A DNA stretch of 64,000 bases from CAKSST01 sp045535505 (GTDB lineage Bacteria > Bacillota > Clostridia > Oscillospirales > Acutalibacteraceae). The notes beneath the pieces were generated by a model, which ran no database searches, was not told the origin of the DNA, and saw only the letters and a program-made list of their open reading frames with translations. Shown piece after piece: positions 26,295 through 34,806 of the stretch. The stretch spans positions 3,637-67,636 of the forward strand of contig JAZSLU010000032.1 in assembly GCA_045535505.1 (NCBI GenBank), read 5' to 3'. The position numbers were made by a program, and so were the translations under genes. The number at the start of each line of letters is the position of its first letter. Position 1 is the stretch's first letter.

Positions 26295-27431
26295 ATGTTG
26301 ATATATTTGGACAATGCTGCAACAAGCGGAAAAAAACCGCAAAGTGTGATAAATGCTGTTAGTAATGCATTAAAACAATATTCTGCAAACCCCGGCAGAA
26401 GTGGGCACACATTGTCGCTTAATGCTCAAGAACAGGTTTATTATTGCCGAAAAAAATGTGCCAAAATGTTTGGAGCAAAAGATGAGTCGGGTGTTGTTTT
26501 TACCAAAAACTGTACCGAAGCGCTGAATATGGTAATAAAAGGTTGCACAAAAGTTGGCGACCACGTTGTAGTATCATCCTTTGAGCATAACTCTGTTATG
26601 CGACCGCTTGAACATCTAAAGCAGGCGGGAATTATAGATTATGATGTTGCGGAAGTTGTGTTTGACGACCAAGAGGCGACCGTAAGAGCTTTTGAGCGCT
26701 GCATTAAAAGCAATACAAAACTTGTTGTTTGCACACATGCATCAAATGTTTGCGGTGTTGTATTGCCCATAAAACAAATTGGTGAAATTTGTAGGAAAAA
26801 AGGTGTATTGTTTACAGTTGATGCAGCACAGACGGCAGGTGTTATTGACATTGATATGACTGCTATGAATATTGATTTTTTGTGCATTGCTCCTCATAAA
26901 GGACTTTATGCGCCTATGGGAGTAGGATTGCTTATAGCTAATACCGAAATTGAAAAAACTATAATACAAGGCGGCACAGGGAGTGATTCGGCAAATTTGA
27001 TTCAACAGGCAGTGTTGCCCGAAGGCTTTGAGAGCGGAACACTTAATGTGCCAGGAATTTGCGGTGTTTCGGCAGGAGTTGATTTTGTAAATAGTCTTAC
27101 AATAAAGTCTATTCATCAAAAAGAAATGGCGGTTGCTCAAAAAATTTTTGAAAGACTTTGTTCGGTTAATAAAATTGTAATATATAACGATTTTTGTGCA
27201 AAAACAGATTGTGTGCCTGTTATACCTTTCAACGTAAGGGGTTGGCAGAGCGAGGATGTTTCAAGATATCTTGATAAAAACGGCATTGCTGTAAGAGCGG
27301 GACTTCATTGTGCACCGAGCGCTCATAAAAGGCTTGGAACGCTCGATATTGGTGCGGTTAGAGTTAGTCCATCGCTTTATAATTCGGTGCAAGATGCAGA
27401 TGTTTTATATAGCGTATTAAAGAGAATATAA
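26295..27431 (+). CDS. Cysteine desulfurase / selenocysteine lyase-like class V aminotransferase
   Basis: PLP enzyme expected to remove sulfur (or selenium) from cysteine (or selenocysteine). The 378-residue product starts IYLDNAATSGKKP, has SSFEHNSVMRPL, THASNVCGVVLP, VDAAQTAG (PLP Asp), the PLP lysine in CIAPHKGLYAP, and the active-site Cys in RAGLHCAPSAHKRLG. It resembles the Csd/SufS-like group rather than IscS. It shares a transcript with the DUF3343 gene, not with iscU or suf genes, so its acceptor is probably that small protein. Confidence 0.85.
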   Translation: MLIYLDNAATSGKKPQSVINAVSNALKQYSANPGRSGHTLSLNAQEQVYYCRKKCAKMFGAKDESGVVFTKNCTEALNMVIKGCTKVGDHVVVSSFEHNSVMRPLEHLKQAGIIDYDVAEVVFDDQEATVRAFERCIKSNTKLVVCTHASNVCGVVLPIKQIGEICRKKGVLFTVDAAQTAGVIDIDMTAMNIDFLCIAPHKGLYAPMGVGLLIANTEIEKTIIQGGTGSDSANLIQQAVLPEGFESGTLNVPGICGVSAGVDFVNSLTIKSIHQKEMAVAQKIFERLCSVNKIVIYNDFCAKTDCVPVIPFNVRGWQSEDVSRYLDKNGIAVRAGLHCAPSAHKRLGTLDIGAVRVSPSLYNSVQDADVLYSVLKRI

Positions 27432-27460
27432 AAAAATTATAGAAATTATTCAAAATGTTC

Positions 27461-27488
27461 TTGATATTATTTATAAGTATGATAAAAT
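27461..27488 (+). promoter_or_regulatory. Promoter of cdaA-cdaR
   Basis: TTGATA (27461-27466) and TAAAAT (27483-27488) are spaced by 16 bp. The predicted start near 27495 gives a leader of about 35 nt. Confidence 0.6.
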
Positions 27489-27528
27489 AATAATATATTA
27501 ATAAAAAATGGTGGAAAAGGGTGTTGAA

Positions 27529-28482
27529 GTGAGCGGAATTTTTGCTGCAATTTCAAGTGCATGGACTGAAATCGTTTTTGCTATCGGCAATATCAGGTTT
27601 TTTGATATTGTTGATATACTTGTTGTTGCTTATGTTGTTTACAAGTGCATAGAATTGTTTAGAGAAACAAGGTCGGGTCAGTTGTTTAAAGGCATCGTGG
27701 CCTTGCTTATTTTGTATGTTTTTGCAAATTGGTTTGATATGGTATCTGTTCGTTGGATACTGGTCAAGGTTTTTGAATATGGTATTATTGCGCTTGCAGT
27801 AATTTTCCAACCCGAAATCAGAAAAGCGCTTGAAAAGGTTGGCCGCTCAAACTGGGGCAAACTTGGAAGAAATCAATCTTTTGCCGACACAAACACAGAA
27901 TTGCTTGTTGCCATTGATGCTGTATGTAAAGCGTGCGGCACCTTGCAAGAACAAAAAACAGGAGCGCTTATTGTTTTTGAAAAATCTTCATTACTGGGTG
28001 AAATTGTTGATACAGGTACAGTTTTAGATGCTAAAGCATCACCGCAACTTTTATGTAATATTTTCTATTCAAAATCTCCTTTGCACGATGGTGCGGTTGT
28101 TTTACGTGAAGGCAGAGTTTCGGCTGCGGGTTGCATTCTTCCTCTAAGTTCAAATGAAAACATTGCATCACAGCTTGGTACAAGACACCGCGCAGCAATG
28201 GGTATGAGTGAAAATTCCGATGCCGTTGCAGTTGTTGTTTCAGAGGAAACCGGCGTAATTTCTTTGGCTGATACCGGTGTGCTCAAAAGAAACCTTACCC
28301 CGATCACCTTGAGAGAAACATTAAAAAAGAAAATTTTACCTGAAAACGAAAATGATACCGGCAAGACGGTTTTAGATGTAATTAATAAGACGAAGGATAA
28401 GATTAAAAATTATTTCAAGAAGGGGGCTAAGGCTGATGAGTCGGTTACAAAAGATATTGAAGATGCCGATAAGAACAATTAG
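27529..28482 (+). CDS. cdaA: Diadenylate cyclase CdaA
   Basis: Membrane enzyme that makes cyclic di-AMP from two ATP. Three N-terminal membrane segments (about 18-90) are followed by the DAC domain with the catalytic DGA (about 187-189, in LHDGAVV) and RHR (about 219-221, in GTRHRAAMG). An ATG at 27508 is in frame but has no ribosome site. The GTG at 27529 has AAGGGTG 5 nt upstream and is preferred (317 residues). The C-terminal tail is long and lysine/aspartate-rich and overlaps cdaR by 47 nt. The gene pair is the usual one, though glmM is not next. Confidence 0.93.
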   Translation: MSGIFAAISSAWTEIVFAIGNIRFFDIVDILVVAYVVYKCIELFRETRSGQLFKGIVALLILYVFANWFDMVSVRWILVKVFEYGIIALAVIFQPEIRKALEKVGRSNWGKLGRNQSFADTNTELLVAIDAVCKACGTLQEQKTGALIVFEKSSLLGEIVDTGTVLDAKASPQLLCNIFYSKSPLHDGAVVLREGRVSAAGCILPLSSNENIASQLGTRHRAAMGMSENSDAVAVVVSEETGVISLADTGVLKRNLTPITLRETLKKKILPENENDTGKTVLDVINKTKDKIKNYFKKGAKADESVTKDIEDADKNN

Positions 28483-29725
28483 CATTTGGTTCCGCAAACT
28501 TCTTTATAATAAAAAGTTTACCATTCCGCTTGCAATTATTGTTGCATTTGGCGTTTGGCTTATCATCACCACACAGGAAAACCCAATAAGACAGCGCACA
28601 TTAAGCGGTATTTCGGTAAGCATTGCGACGGAGGATACCGTTATTGAGCAACTTGGACTTGATATTGTTTCGGGTGGATACGGACAGACGGTTGACGTTG
28701 TTGTTAAAGGTCCTAACTATATAGTTAATTCGCTCACATCCGCCGATATACTTGTTCAGCCCGTTTTGTTGCAGGTGACATCGCCCGGCACATATGACCT
28801 TGAACTTACGGCTATACGAAACAGTTCGGTTTCGGGGTATTCTATCGTAAGAGTTAACCCGTCAAAAATTACGGTAAACTTTGACTATGTTGACACTAAA
28901 ACATTTACTGTTATTCCGATGGCGGAAGGTGTTTCGGCTGAAGGAGGTCTTGTTGCAGAAGCGGCAGTTGTTCTCGATAATGAAAGCAAAACAATTTCTG
29001 TTAAAGGCGTACGCTCAGACGTTGAAAAGGTTGCAAGTGTTGTTGCAAAGGCTTCTGTCAGCGAGGTTATTGGCAAAACTACAAGTTATGATGCCGAAAT
29101 TATTCTTTATGATGCTAACGGTAATATGCTTGACAATTCAAAATACACATTGTCTGCTGACAAGATTAAAATTGCTGTTCCTGTGTCGCGAAAAAAAGTT
29201 GTTAAGCTTCAACCGACCTTTGAAAATCAACCTGCTGCGTTCAAGGATAACCCACTTGCATATACGTTGAGCGTTAATGAAGTTACTGTAATCGGGCCAA
29301 AAGAAACGGTTGATAATCTTGAGGCTATAGAGCTTTCTCCCATTGATTTTAATAAATTGACCAGCCAAACAAATGAATTTGAAACAACCGTTCGCTTGCC
29401 TGATGGTGTTCAACTTGTGGATAATGTTGATACAGTTAACGTTCAAATTTCATTAAGGGGATATGATGATAAACTCATTAGGGTTTCACAATTCTCGTTT
29501 ATTAATCCCGACAACGTTGTTGTGCATGGCGAGGCAATACAAAACGTTAGGATTTATGCTTCAAGAGCAACTCTTAGAAATGTGAATTCTTCGAATGTTT
29601 ATGCTGAGGTTGATATTACAGGCATGCGTAGTGGCGAGTACAATATGAAGGTCACGATAAAATGCGCCGATTATGACGATGTATGGCAGGTTGGCGAATA
29701 TACGGCTTCTGTTACAATTAGTTAA
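28436..29725 (+). CDS. cdaR: c-di-AMP cyclase regulator CdaR (YbbR domains)
   Basis: Extracytoplasmic regulator anchored by one N-terminal membrane helix (FTIPLAIIVAFGVWLII, about 31-47), followed by three to four YbbR repeats: VDVVVKGP, ISVKGVRSDVEKV, VTVIGPKETVDNLEAIELSPIDF and NVVVHGEAIQNVRIY. CdaR binds CdaA and tunes its activity in Firmicutes. The start lies inside the 3' end of cdaA. The repeat sections (about 50-430) give a typical length of 429 residues. Confidence 0.9.
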   Translation: MSRLQKILKMPIRTISIWFRKLLYNKKFTIPLAIIVAFGVWLIITTQENPIRQRTLSGISVSIATEDTVIEQLGLDIVSGGYGQTVDVVVKGPNYIVNSLTSADILVQPVLLQVTSPGTYDLELTAIRNSSVSGYSIVRVNPSKITVNFDYVDTKTFTVIPMAEGVSAEGGLVAEAAVVLDNESKTISVKGVRSDVEKVASVVAKASVSEVIGKTTSYDAEIILYDANGNMLDNSKYTLSADKIKIAVPVSRKKVVKLQPTFENQPAAFKDNPLAYTLSVNEVTVIGPKETVDNLEAIELSPIDFNKLTSQTNEFETTVRLPDGVQLVDNVDTVNVQISLRGYDDKLIRVSQFSFINPDNVVVHGEAIQNVRIYASRATLRNVNSSNVYAEVDITGMRSGEYNMKVTIKCADYDDVWQVGEYTASVTIS

Positions 29726-29737
29726 ACGGTTTTGACA

Positions 29738-29772
29738 TCGGTCCGAGAGTTAGTTTATTGCTTTCGGACCGA
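29738..29772 (+). terminator. Probable terminator after cdaR
   Basis: TCGGTCCGA (29738-29746) pairs with TCGGACCGA (29764-29772), 9 bp with a 17-nt loop. The following run (AAAACATATTTTT) is a poor T tract, so termination may be incomplete. Confidence 0.5.
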
Positions 29773-29836
29773 AAACATATTTTTAGGCTGTCACAAGTTG
29801 GTTTTATCGCATAAACTGTGTTGAGGTGATAAAACG

Positions 29837-30208
29837 ATGTGGGAAATATTTTTGTTTTTTTGTGTGCTGATTTTATCTTTGATTGGTTTGTGTGAAATAT
29901 TGCATAGGTTATGGATGCTTATCTTAAAACCCAAAACCGATGCACAAAAGTTTTTGATTTTGTTGTTAAAAGATGAAAATGCACAGCAACAGCTTAATTT
30001 TGCTCAAGAGCATTTGCGTTGGGCGGGAAAAGAATGTGCAAATGGCATTATTGCCGTTGATTGCGGATTGAAGAAAAAACCAAAGATTGTTTGTAACGGA
30101 GATTGCCGACAATGTAATAGCACAAAAATTTTCACTTATGATGAAATTTTACAAATGGTAAAAAGGGAGAATGTTTTTAATGACACAGACTCCGCAAAAC
30201 AACTGTGA
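29837..30208 (+). CDS. Membrane-anchored protein of unknown function
   Basis: Not recognised. The 123-residue product has one N-terminal hydrophobic segment (about 2-34, IFLFFCVLILSLIGLCEILHR) and a soluble part with a Gln/Leu-rich helix (about 40-70) and a Cys cluster, DCGLKKKPKIVCNGDCRQC, whose last cysteines form CxxxCxxC. GAGGTGAT lies upstream of the ATG. It overlaps recD2 by 29 nt, so the two are expressed together. A metal-binding or redox role is possible but unsupported. Confidence 0.7.
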   Translation: MWEIFLFFCVLILSLIGLCEILHRLWMLILKPKTDAQKFLILLLKDENAQQQLNFAQEHLRWAGKECANGIIAVDCGLKKKPKIVCNGDCRQCNSTKIFTYDEILQMVKRENVFNDTDSAKQL

Positions 30209-32393
30209 TACAATTCATGGTACGGTCGAAAAAATTACATATAAAAATACGGCTAACGCTTTCACGGTTATAATACTGTCCACTATTGATGCCGATATAT
30301 GCGCAGTGGGCAGTATGCCTTTTATTAACGAGGGTGACGAGGTAACCTTAGAGGGCGAGTTTATTGTGCATTCAACATACGGTGAACAGTTTAAGGTTTC
30401 AAGGTGTGAGCGTTGTGCTCCCTCAACTGCGGCGGCGATATTGCGATATCTTTCAAGCGGTTCGATAAAAGGTGTGGGTCCTGCAACCGCCACAAAAATT
30501 GTTGAGCGTTTTGGTGATAAGGCACTTGAGGTTATTGAAAACGATCCCAATAGTCTTACGGTTATACGCGGTATTTCTGCCGAAAAAGCGCATAATATTT
30601 CAGCTTCATATAAGCAACAGTTTGGCATACGTGATTTAATGGTGTATTTATCACGCTTTAAGGTTTCGCCTGAAAAGGCAATTAAAATTTATAACTCTCT
30701 TGGTTCAAATGCGATTGAGCATATTGAAAAAAATCCGTACATTATTTGTGGACTTGACCATGATATGCCGTTTGAGTTGTGTGAACAGATTGCAGAATAT
30801 CTTGAATTACCGCAAGATTTTTATGAGCGCATTCTTGCTGGAGTTATGTATGTTTTAACCCATAATTTAGGTAACGGGCACACTTGTTTGCCCGAAGAAA
30901 AGCTTGTACAGGCGGCATCAAGACTGCTTGGATGTGATAGTGAAACTGCACTTTCGGCTTGTTCTGAATTAGTGCTTGGAATGAGGTTGAAAGCCAAAAT
31001 TATTGATGGTGTTAAATTTATTTTTTTGCCAAAAATGTATGATGCTGAACAATATATTGCCGCAAGGCTTACCTCAATAATGAATAATAATATGCAAATT
31101 AATGCGGTTTATGATTTGGAAATTGAACGCATTGAGAATATGTTTTCAATAAAGTACGACCAAAATCAGCGCGAGGCAATATCTGCGGCTCTTTCTTGCA
31201 ATATTCTTGTTTTAACAGGTGGACCAGGCACAGGGAAAACGACAACCTTGAACGGTATTATAACCTTGCTTGAGGGTCAAGGGAAAAATGTTGTTCTTGC
31301 TGCACCCACAGGTAGAGCGGCAAAACGTATGACCGAGCTTACAGGCAGAGAGGCGAAAACCATCCATCGCTTACTTGAAGCAGGATGGGATAATGGTAAT
31401 GTTGTTTTCTGTAAAAATGAAATGAATCAGCTTGTCGGTGACGTGTTTATTATTGACGAGATGTCAATGGTTGATGTTTTGCTTTTTGAAAACTTTTTAC
31501 GTGCGGTTAAACCTAACGCAAGAATAATTTTAGTGGGAGATTCTGACCAGTTGCCAAGCGTTGGTGCAGGTAATATTCTTTATGATATAATTGCATCTGA
31601 CAGATTGCCGTGCATTAGGTTAAATAAGGTGTTTAGACAAGCCTTGCAGAGCCTTATAATAACAAATTCACATAAGATTATTAATGGGGATTATCCCGAT
31701 ATATCACGCAAAGACGGCGATTTTTTTGTTATTGATTGCCGTGATAGTTTTGAAGCAGTCAGCAAGGTTGTTGACTTATGTGTTGAACGTTTGCCTGCAG
31801 CATATGGCTTTTCACCCTTGAGTGACATACAGGTGCTTTGTCCGTCAAAAGTTGCCGATTTAGGTACAAAAAACCTCAACTCGCAGTTGCAAAATAGAAT
31901 TAATCCTATGAAAAGCAATGTGCCGAGGGTTAGCGTTAACGGAATGTATATGATTGAAGGGGATAAGGTTATCCAAACCCGCAATAATTACGATGTAATG
32001 TGGGCCAAAGATAACGGCACCGAGGACAGCGGCGTTTATAATGGCGATATTGGTATTATTGAAAAAATTGACAAAGCAATGGGAACGGTGAAGGTGCGAT
32101 TTGATGACCGCGTTGCCACATATACAACCGAGGACGTGCTTGACTTAGAACCAGCTTATGCTATAACCGTGCACAAAAGTCAAGGAAGCGAGTTCGAATG
32201 CGTTGTGCTTCCGTTGTTTGATACGCCAAAAAAACTATGTTATCGTAATCTGCTTTATACTGCCGTTACACGTGCAAAAAAATTGCTTGTAGTTGTAGGA
32301 CGGCACGAGGTTATGTACGGCATGGTTGATAATTCAACCCGTGCTTTAAGATATACCTCACTGGGTACAGCGATTAAAGAAAAGATGTTATGA
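30180..32393 (+). CDS. recD2: ATP-dependent DNA helicase RecD2
   Basis: 5'-3' superfamily 1B helicase of the RecD-like type found without RecBC. The 737-residue product has the RecD2 N-terminal domain with two helix-hairpin-helix-like segments (SGSIKGVGPATATKIVERFG, VIRGISAEKAHNI). The helicase core follows: GGPGTGKTTT, the QxxA region, IIDEMSMVD, GDSDQLPSVGAGNIL and AYAITVHKSQGSEF, then YTAVTRAKKLL. The ATG at 30180 has GGGAG 10 nt upstream; the ATG at 30171 has only 1 nt spacing. Its stop overlaps comFC by 4 nt. Confidence 0.93.
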   Translation: MTQTPQNNCDTIHGTVEKITYKNTANAFTVIILSTIDADICAVGSMPFINEGDEVTLEGEFIVHSTYGEQFKVSRCERCAPSTAAAILRYLSSGSIKGVGPATATKIVERFGDKALEVIENDPNSLTVIRGISAEKAHNISASYKQQFGIRDLMVYLSRFKVSPEKAIKIYNSLGSNAIEHIEKNPYIICGLDHDMPFELCEQIAEYLELPQDFYERILAGVMYVLTHNLGNGHTCLPEEKLVQAASRLLGCDSETALSACSELVLGMRLKAKIIDGVKFIFLPKMYDAEQYIAARLTSIMNNNMQINAVYDLEIERIENMFSIKYDQNQREAISAALSCNILVLTGGPGTGKTTTLNGIITLLEGQGKNVVLAAPTGRAAKRMTELTGREAKTIHRLLEAGWDNGNVVFCKNEMNQLVGDVFIIDEMSMVDVLLFENFLRAVKPNARIILVGDSDQLPSVGAGNILYDIIASDRLPCIRLNKVFRQALQSLIITNSHKIINGDYPDISRKDGDFFVIDCRDSFEAVSKVVDLCVERLPAAYGFSPLSDIQVLCPSKVADLGTKNLNSQLQNRINPMKSNVPRVSVNGMYMIEGDKVIQTRNNYDVMWAKDNGTEDSGVYNGDIGIIEKIDKAMGTVKVRFDDRVATYTTEDVLDLEPAYAITVHKSQGSEFECVVLPLFDTPKKLCYRNLLYTAVTRAKKLLVVVGRHEVMYGMVDNSTRALRYTSLGTAIKEKML

Positions 32394-33109
32394 TTAAATT
32401 TAAAAGTTTTGTTCAAAAATTATCAAGGGTATTTTATCCCAAGAGATGTGTTTATTGCGGAAAGTTAATTAATGATGGAATGCTTTGCAAAGACTGCGAC
32501 AACATTGAGCGTATAACAGTAAAGGTTTGTGATAAGTGTGGACTTATAAAGCAACTGTGCGATTGCAAAAGAAACGCTTTTCATTTTGACGGTATGGTAG
32601 GTGTGTTTTATAACACGGGAAAAGCGCAAGAAATTGTTTACAAGTTTAAAAACCTTGCCGATACCGATACTGCCGATTTTATTGCTGTCAATATTGCAAA
32701 ACGCATTGAGGACAAGTTGCCCGAAATTAAATTTGGTGCGGTATGTGCCGTTCCTATGCGTGCTTTCAAGAAGTTTAAGCGTGGATACAATCAATCCGAC
32801 TTGATTGCAAAGAGAGTTGCAAAAATTCTTAATGTACCTTATTATCCAAACGCATTAACAAAAATTAAAAAGGGTGAGGTTCAACATAGCCTTAAATATG
32901 AAGGACGATTTAATAACGTGCGCCGTATGTATAAGGTTAATATGAGGTTTGATAATATGAAGGTATTAATTATTGATGATATTAGAACTTCAGGTGCAAC
33001 CTTTGACGAATGTGCAAGAATTATAAAAAGAGCGGGTGCAAACTGTGTTATTGCTGCATCTGCCTTGGTATATACGCAGAATTATATTGAAAAAGCGTAC
33101 AAAAATTGA
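32390..33109 (+). CDS. comFC: ComF-family phosphoribosyltransferase-like protein
   Basis: A 239-residue ComFC/GntX-type protein: an N-terminal four-Cys zinc finger (CVYCGKL ... CKDCD) with a further C-C pair (CDKCG ... CDCK), then a PRTase fold with VPMRAFKKFKRGYNQSDLIAK and the PRPP motif VLIIDDIRTSGAT. In competent bacteria it helps handle imported single-stranded DNA; its role here is not shown. It overlaps recD2 (ATGA), so a DNA-processing operon is likely. Confidence 0.9.
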   Translation: MIKFKSFVQKLSRVFYPKRCVYCGKLINDGMLCKDCDNIERITVKVCDKCGLIKQLCDCKRNAFHFDGMVGVFYNTGKAQEIVYKFKNLADTDTADFIAVNIAKRIEDKLPEIKFGAVCAVPMRAFKKFKRGYNQSDLIAKRVAKILNVPYYPNALTKIKKGEVQHSLKYEGRFNNVRRMYKVNMRFDNMKVLIIDDIRTSGATFDECARIIKRAGANCVIAASALVYTQNYIEKAYKN

Positions 33110-33144
33110 TATACTTTATTTAATAAATTTGTGTGGTGAATTTT

Positions 33145-34167
33145 ATGACGACAGATATAGCCTTAGATATGGGCTCTACAAAAACTGTTATTATGTCAGG
33201 TAAACGTGTTATTTTAGAGTTGCCCAGTGTTGTTACGGTTGATAGTGATACTTGGGAACCCGTGTATTTTGGCATGGATGCCGAGCGCACTTTGGGACGT
33301 ACGCCTGATAGCTTGGTTTCGGTTTTTCCTATTGTTAAGGGTGTTTTGTCTGAATATGAAACGGCTGAATCTATGCTTAAGGTTTACATGAAAAAAGCTT
33401 TTGGCAATCGTGTTATAAGACCAAATGTTATGGCCACTTTGCCAACCGGTGTTACCGAAATTCAGCACCATGCACTTGCTTCAGCTATTGAGGCGGCAGG
33501 CGGAAGAAACGTAAGCATTATTGAATCGCCATTGGCGGCTGCATTGGCACTTGGTATTGATTTCACCAAACCTTCGGGTAGTATGGTGGTTGATATCGGT
33601 GCTGGCTCTACTGATATTGCAACACTTTCTATGGGCGGCATTGCAGAATGTGATAGTTTTAAAGTTGCGTCTAACGATTTTGACGATTTAATTGCAAAAC
33701 ATATTAAAAAAGAACGAAATATTATTATTGGTCCACAAACCGCCAGGAATATTAAAGAGCAAATAGGTTCGGTGTTTATGCGCCCTGTTGAAGTGGCGTT
33801 GACCATTAAGGGACGCAATATTTTTACCGGCTTGCCCGAAACAACAGAGATTACCTCAAATGAGGTGTGCGGCGCCATTTCGGAAGCGGCACAGTCTATA
33901 TGCAATGCCGTACGTGTTGTTATTGAGCGTACAGACCCCGATTTAGTTGGGGATATTCATACTGACGGAATCCATCTTTGCGGCGGTGGCAGTCTTATTT
34001 ATGGAATGGACAACATGCTGTCCGAGTATCTTGGAGTTAAGGTTACAAGGGCAGAGGACCCTGCGCACACAGTTGCGAAAGGCGCAGCATATGCACAAAG
34101 ACATAAAAAACTGCTTGAAAATGTAGATTTTAGGTTTAGGTCAATAAAAGAACTTGTTGTTGAATAA
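33145..34167 (+). CDS. mreB: MreB/Mbl-family actin-like cell-shape protein
   Basis: Bacterial actin that positions cell-wall synthesis. The 340-residue product starts TDIALDMGSTKT (phosphate 1), has VVDIGAGSTDIATLSMGGIA (phosphate 2), CGGGSLIYGMDNMLSEYLG (adenosine) and KEQIGSV. The ATG at 33145 is used; a GTG four codons earlier falls in the GTGGTGA ribosome site. mreC and mreD are not next to it, so it may be a second paralogue such as Mbl. Identity within the MreB group is not resolved. Confidence 0.88.
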   Translation: MTTDIALDMGSTKTVIMSGKRVILELPSVVTVDSDTWEPVYFGMDAERTLGRTPDSLVSVFPIVKGVLSEYETAESMLKVYMKKAFGNRVIRPNVMATLPTGVTEIQHHALASAIEAAGGRNVSIIESPLAAALALGIDFTKPSGSMVVDIGAGSTDIATLSMGGIAECDSFKVASNDFDDLIAKHIKKERNIIIGPQTARNIKEQIGSVFMRPVEVALTIKGRNIFTGLPETTEITSNEVCGAISEAAQSICNAVRVVIERTDPDLVGDIHTDGIHLCGGGSLIYGMDNMLSEYLGVKVTRAEDPAHTVAKGAAYAQRHKKLLENVDFRFRSIKELVVE

Positions 34168-34187
34168 AACTTTTGTATAAACAGATG

Positions 34188-34221
34188 AAAAAAGATGCGC
34201 AAATTAATACGCATCTTTTTT
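34188..34221 (+). terminator. Terminator after mreB
   Basis: AAAAAAGATGCG (34188-34199) and CGCATCTTTTTT (34210-34221) form a 12-bp stem with a 10-nt loop, then TG. Confidence 0.9.
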
Positions 34222-34222
34222 T

Positions 34223-34509
34223 GTTGCTATTTAGTTGAAAAAATCTATTGTTTTTACCGAGAAAATAACAAATTCGTACAATTATATTGTTAAATTAACA
34301 AATTTGTACAATGTTATGTGAAAATTGATTTTTTATCTTGTCTTTGAAACGCTTAAATAATATAATTTATATATAATGTATAATGAGATACATATTATAG
34401 TTTACTCGATTGTAAACAATTTCTAATCGTGGTTATACAACTATTAGAACATTAAGCGATTTTGCATCAAGTGTTATTGAACAAATTTTACAAAAAGGTG
34501 TGGATGTTG
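34223..34509 (+). promoter_or_regulatory. Control region of the lyase/fumarase/Etf operon
   Basis: This AT-rich gap holds a strong promoter, TTGTCT (34338-34343) and TATAAT (34361-34366) with a 17-bp spacer. Upstream are two 16-bp direct repeats, AACAAATTCGTACAAT (34267-34282) and AACAAATTTGTACAAT (34297-34312), exactly 30 bp apart. They are near-palindromic at ACAAATTTGT and contain the palindrome half GTACAA. Between them TGTTAA-A-TTAACA (34288-34300) is another perfect inverted repeat. The position about 25-70 bp upstream of the -35 suits an activator. The leader of about 135 nt contains a small hairpin, GTTTAC/GTAAAC (34400-34417), and no ORF. Confidence 0.6.
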
Positions 34510-34806
34510 ATGGAAATTAAACAGGCAGCAATAGTAGGAACGCTTGAATCAAGCGATATCCAAATTAGTATTTCGCCAAATCAAGGTAAAGGCATTCAAA
34601 TTCAATTACAAAGTATTGTTAAGTCTCAGTTTGGAGATTCCATTATTGCTACTATGACCGAAGTTATAGAATCTTTTGGTATAAAAGATGCTTTAGTGGA
34701 TGCTGTTGACAGAGGCGCTTTAGATTGGGTAATTCGTGCGAGAATGCAAGCCGCTTGTTGCGCTGCTATGGGCAAGCAATTTGATTGGAAAGGGGAGGAT
34801 AAGTAA
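34510..34806 (+). CDS. citD: Citrate lyase acyl carrier (gamma) subunit, CitD-type
   Basis: Small acyl carrier of citrate or citramalate lyase; a serine carries the phosphoribosyl-dephospho-CoA group. The 98-residue product begins EIKQAAIVGTLESSDIQI, with the modified serine expected in ESSD (about residue 14), and ends DRGALDWVIRARMQAA as in CitD. The ATG at 34510 has AAGGTG 9 nt upstream; a longer frame from 34462 only adds residues unlike CitD. It is the first gene of an eleven-gene operon and its stop shares a base with the citE start. Confidence 0.92.
   Translation: MEIKQAAIVGTLESSDIQISISPNQGKGIQIQLQSIVKSQFGDSIIATMTEVIESFGIKDALVDAVDRGALDWVIRARMQAACCAAMGKQFDWKGEDK

Noticed and set aside
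34345..34358. Near match to a catabolite response element (TGAAACGCTTAAAT) in the lyase operon promoter
   Set aside because: It lacks one base of the TGnAAnCGnnnnCA core spacing, so it is not a real cre match.
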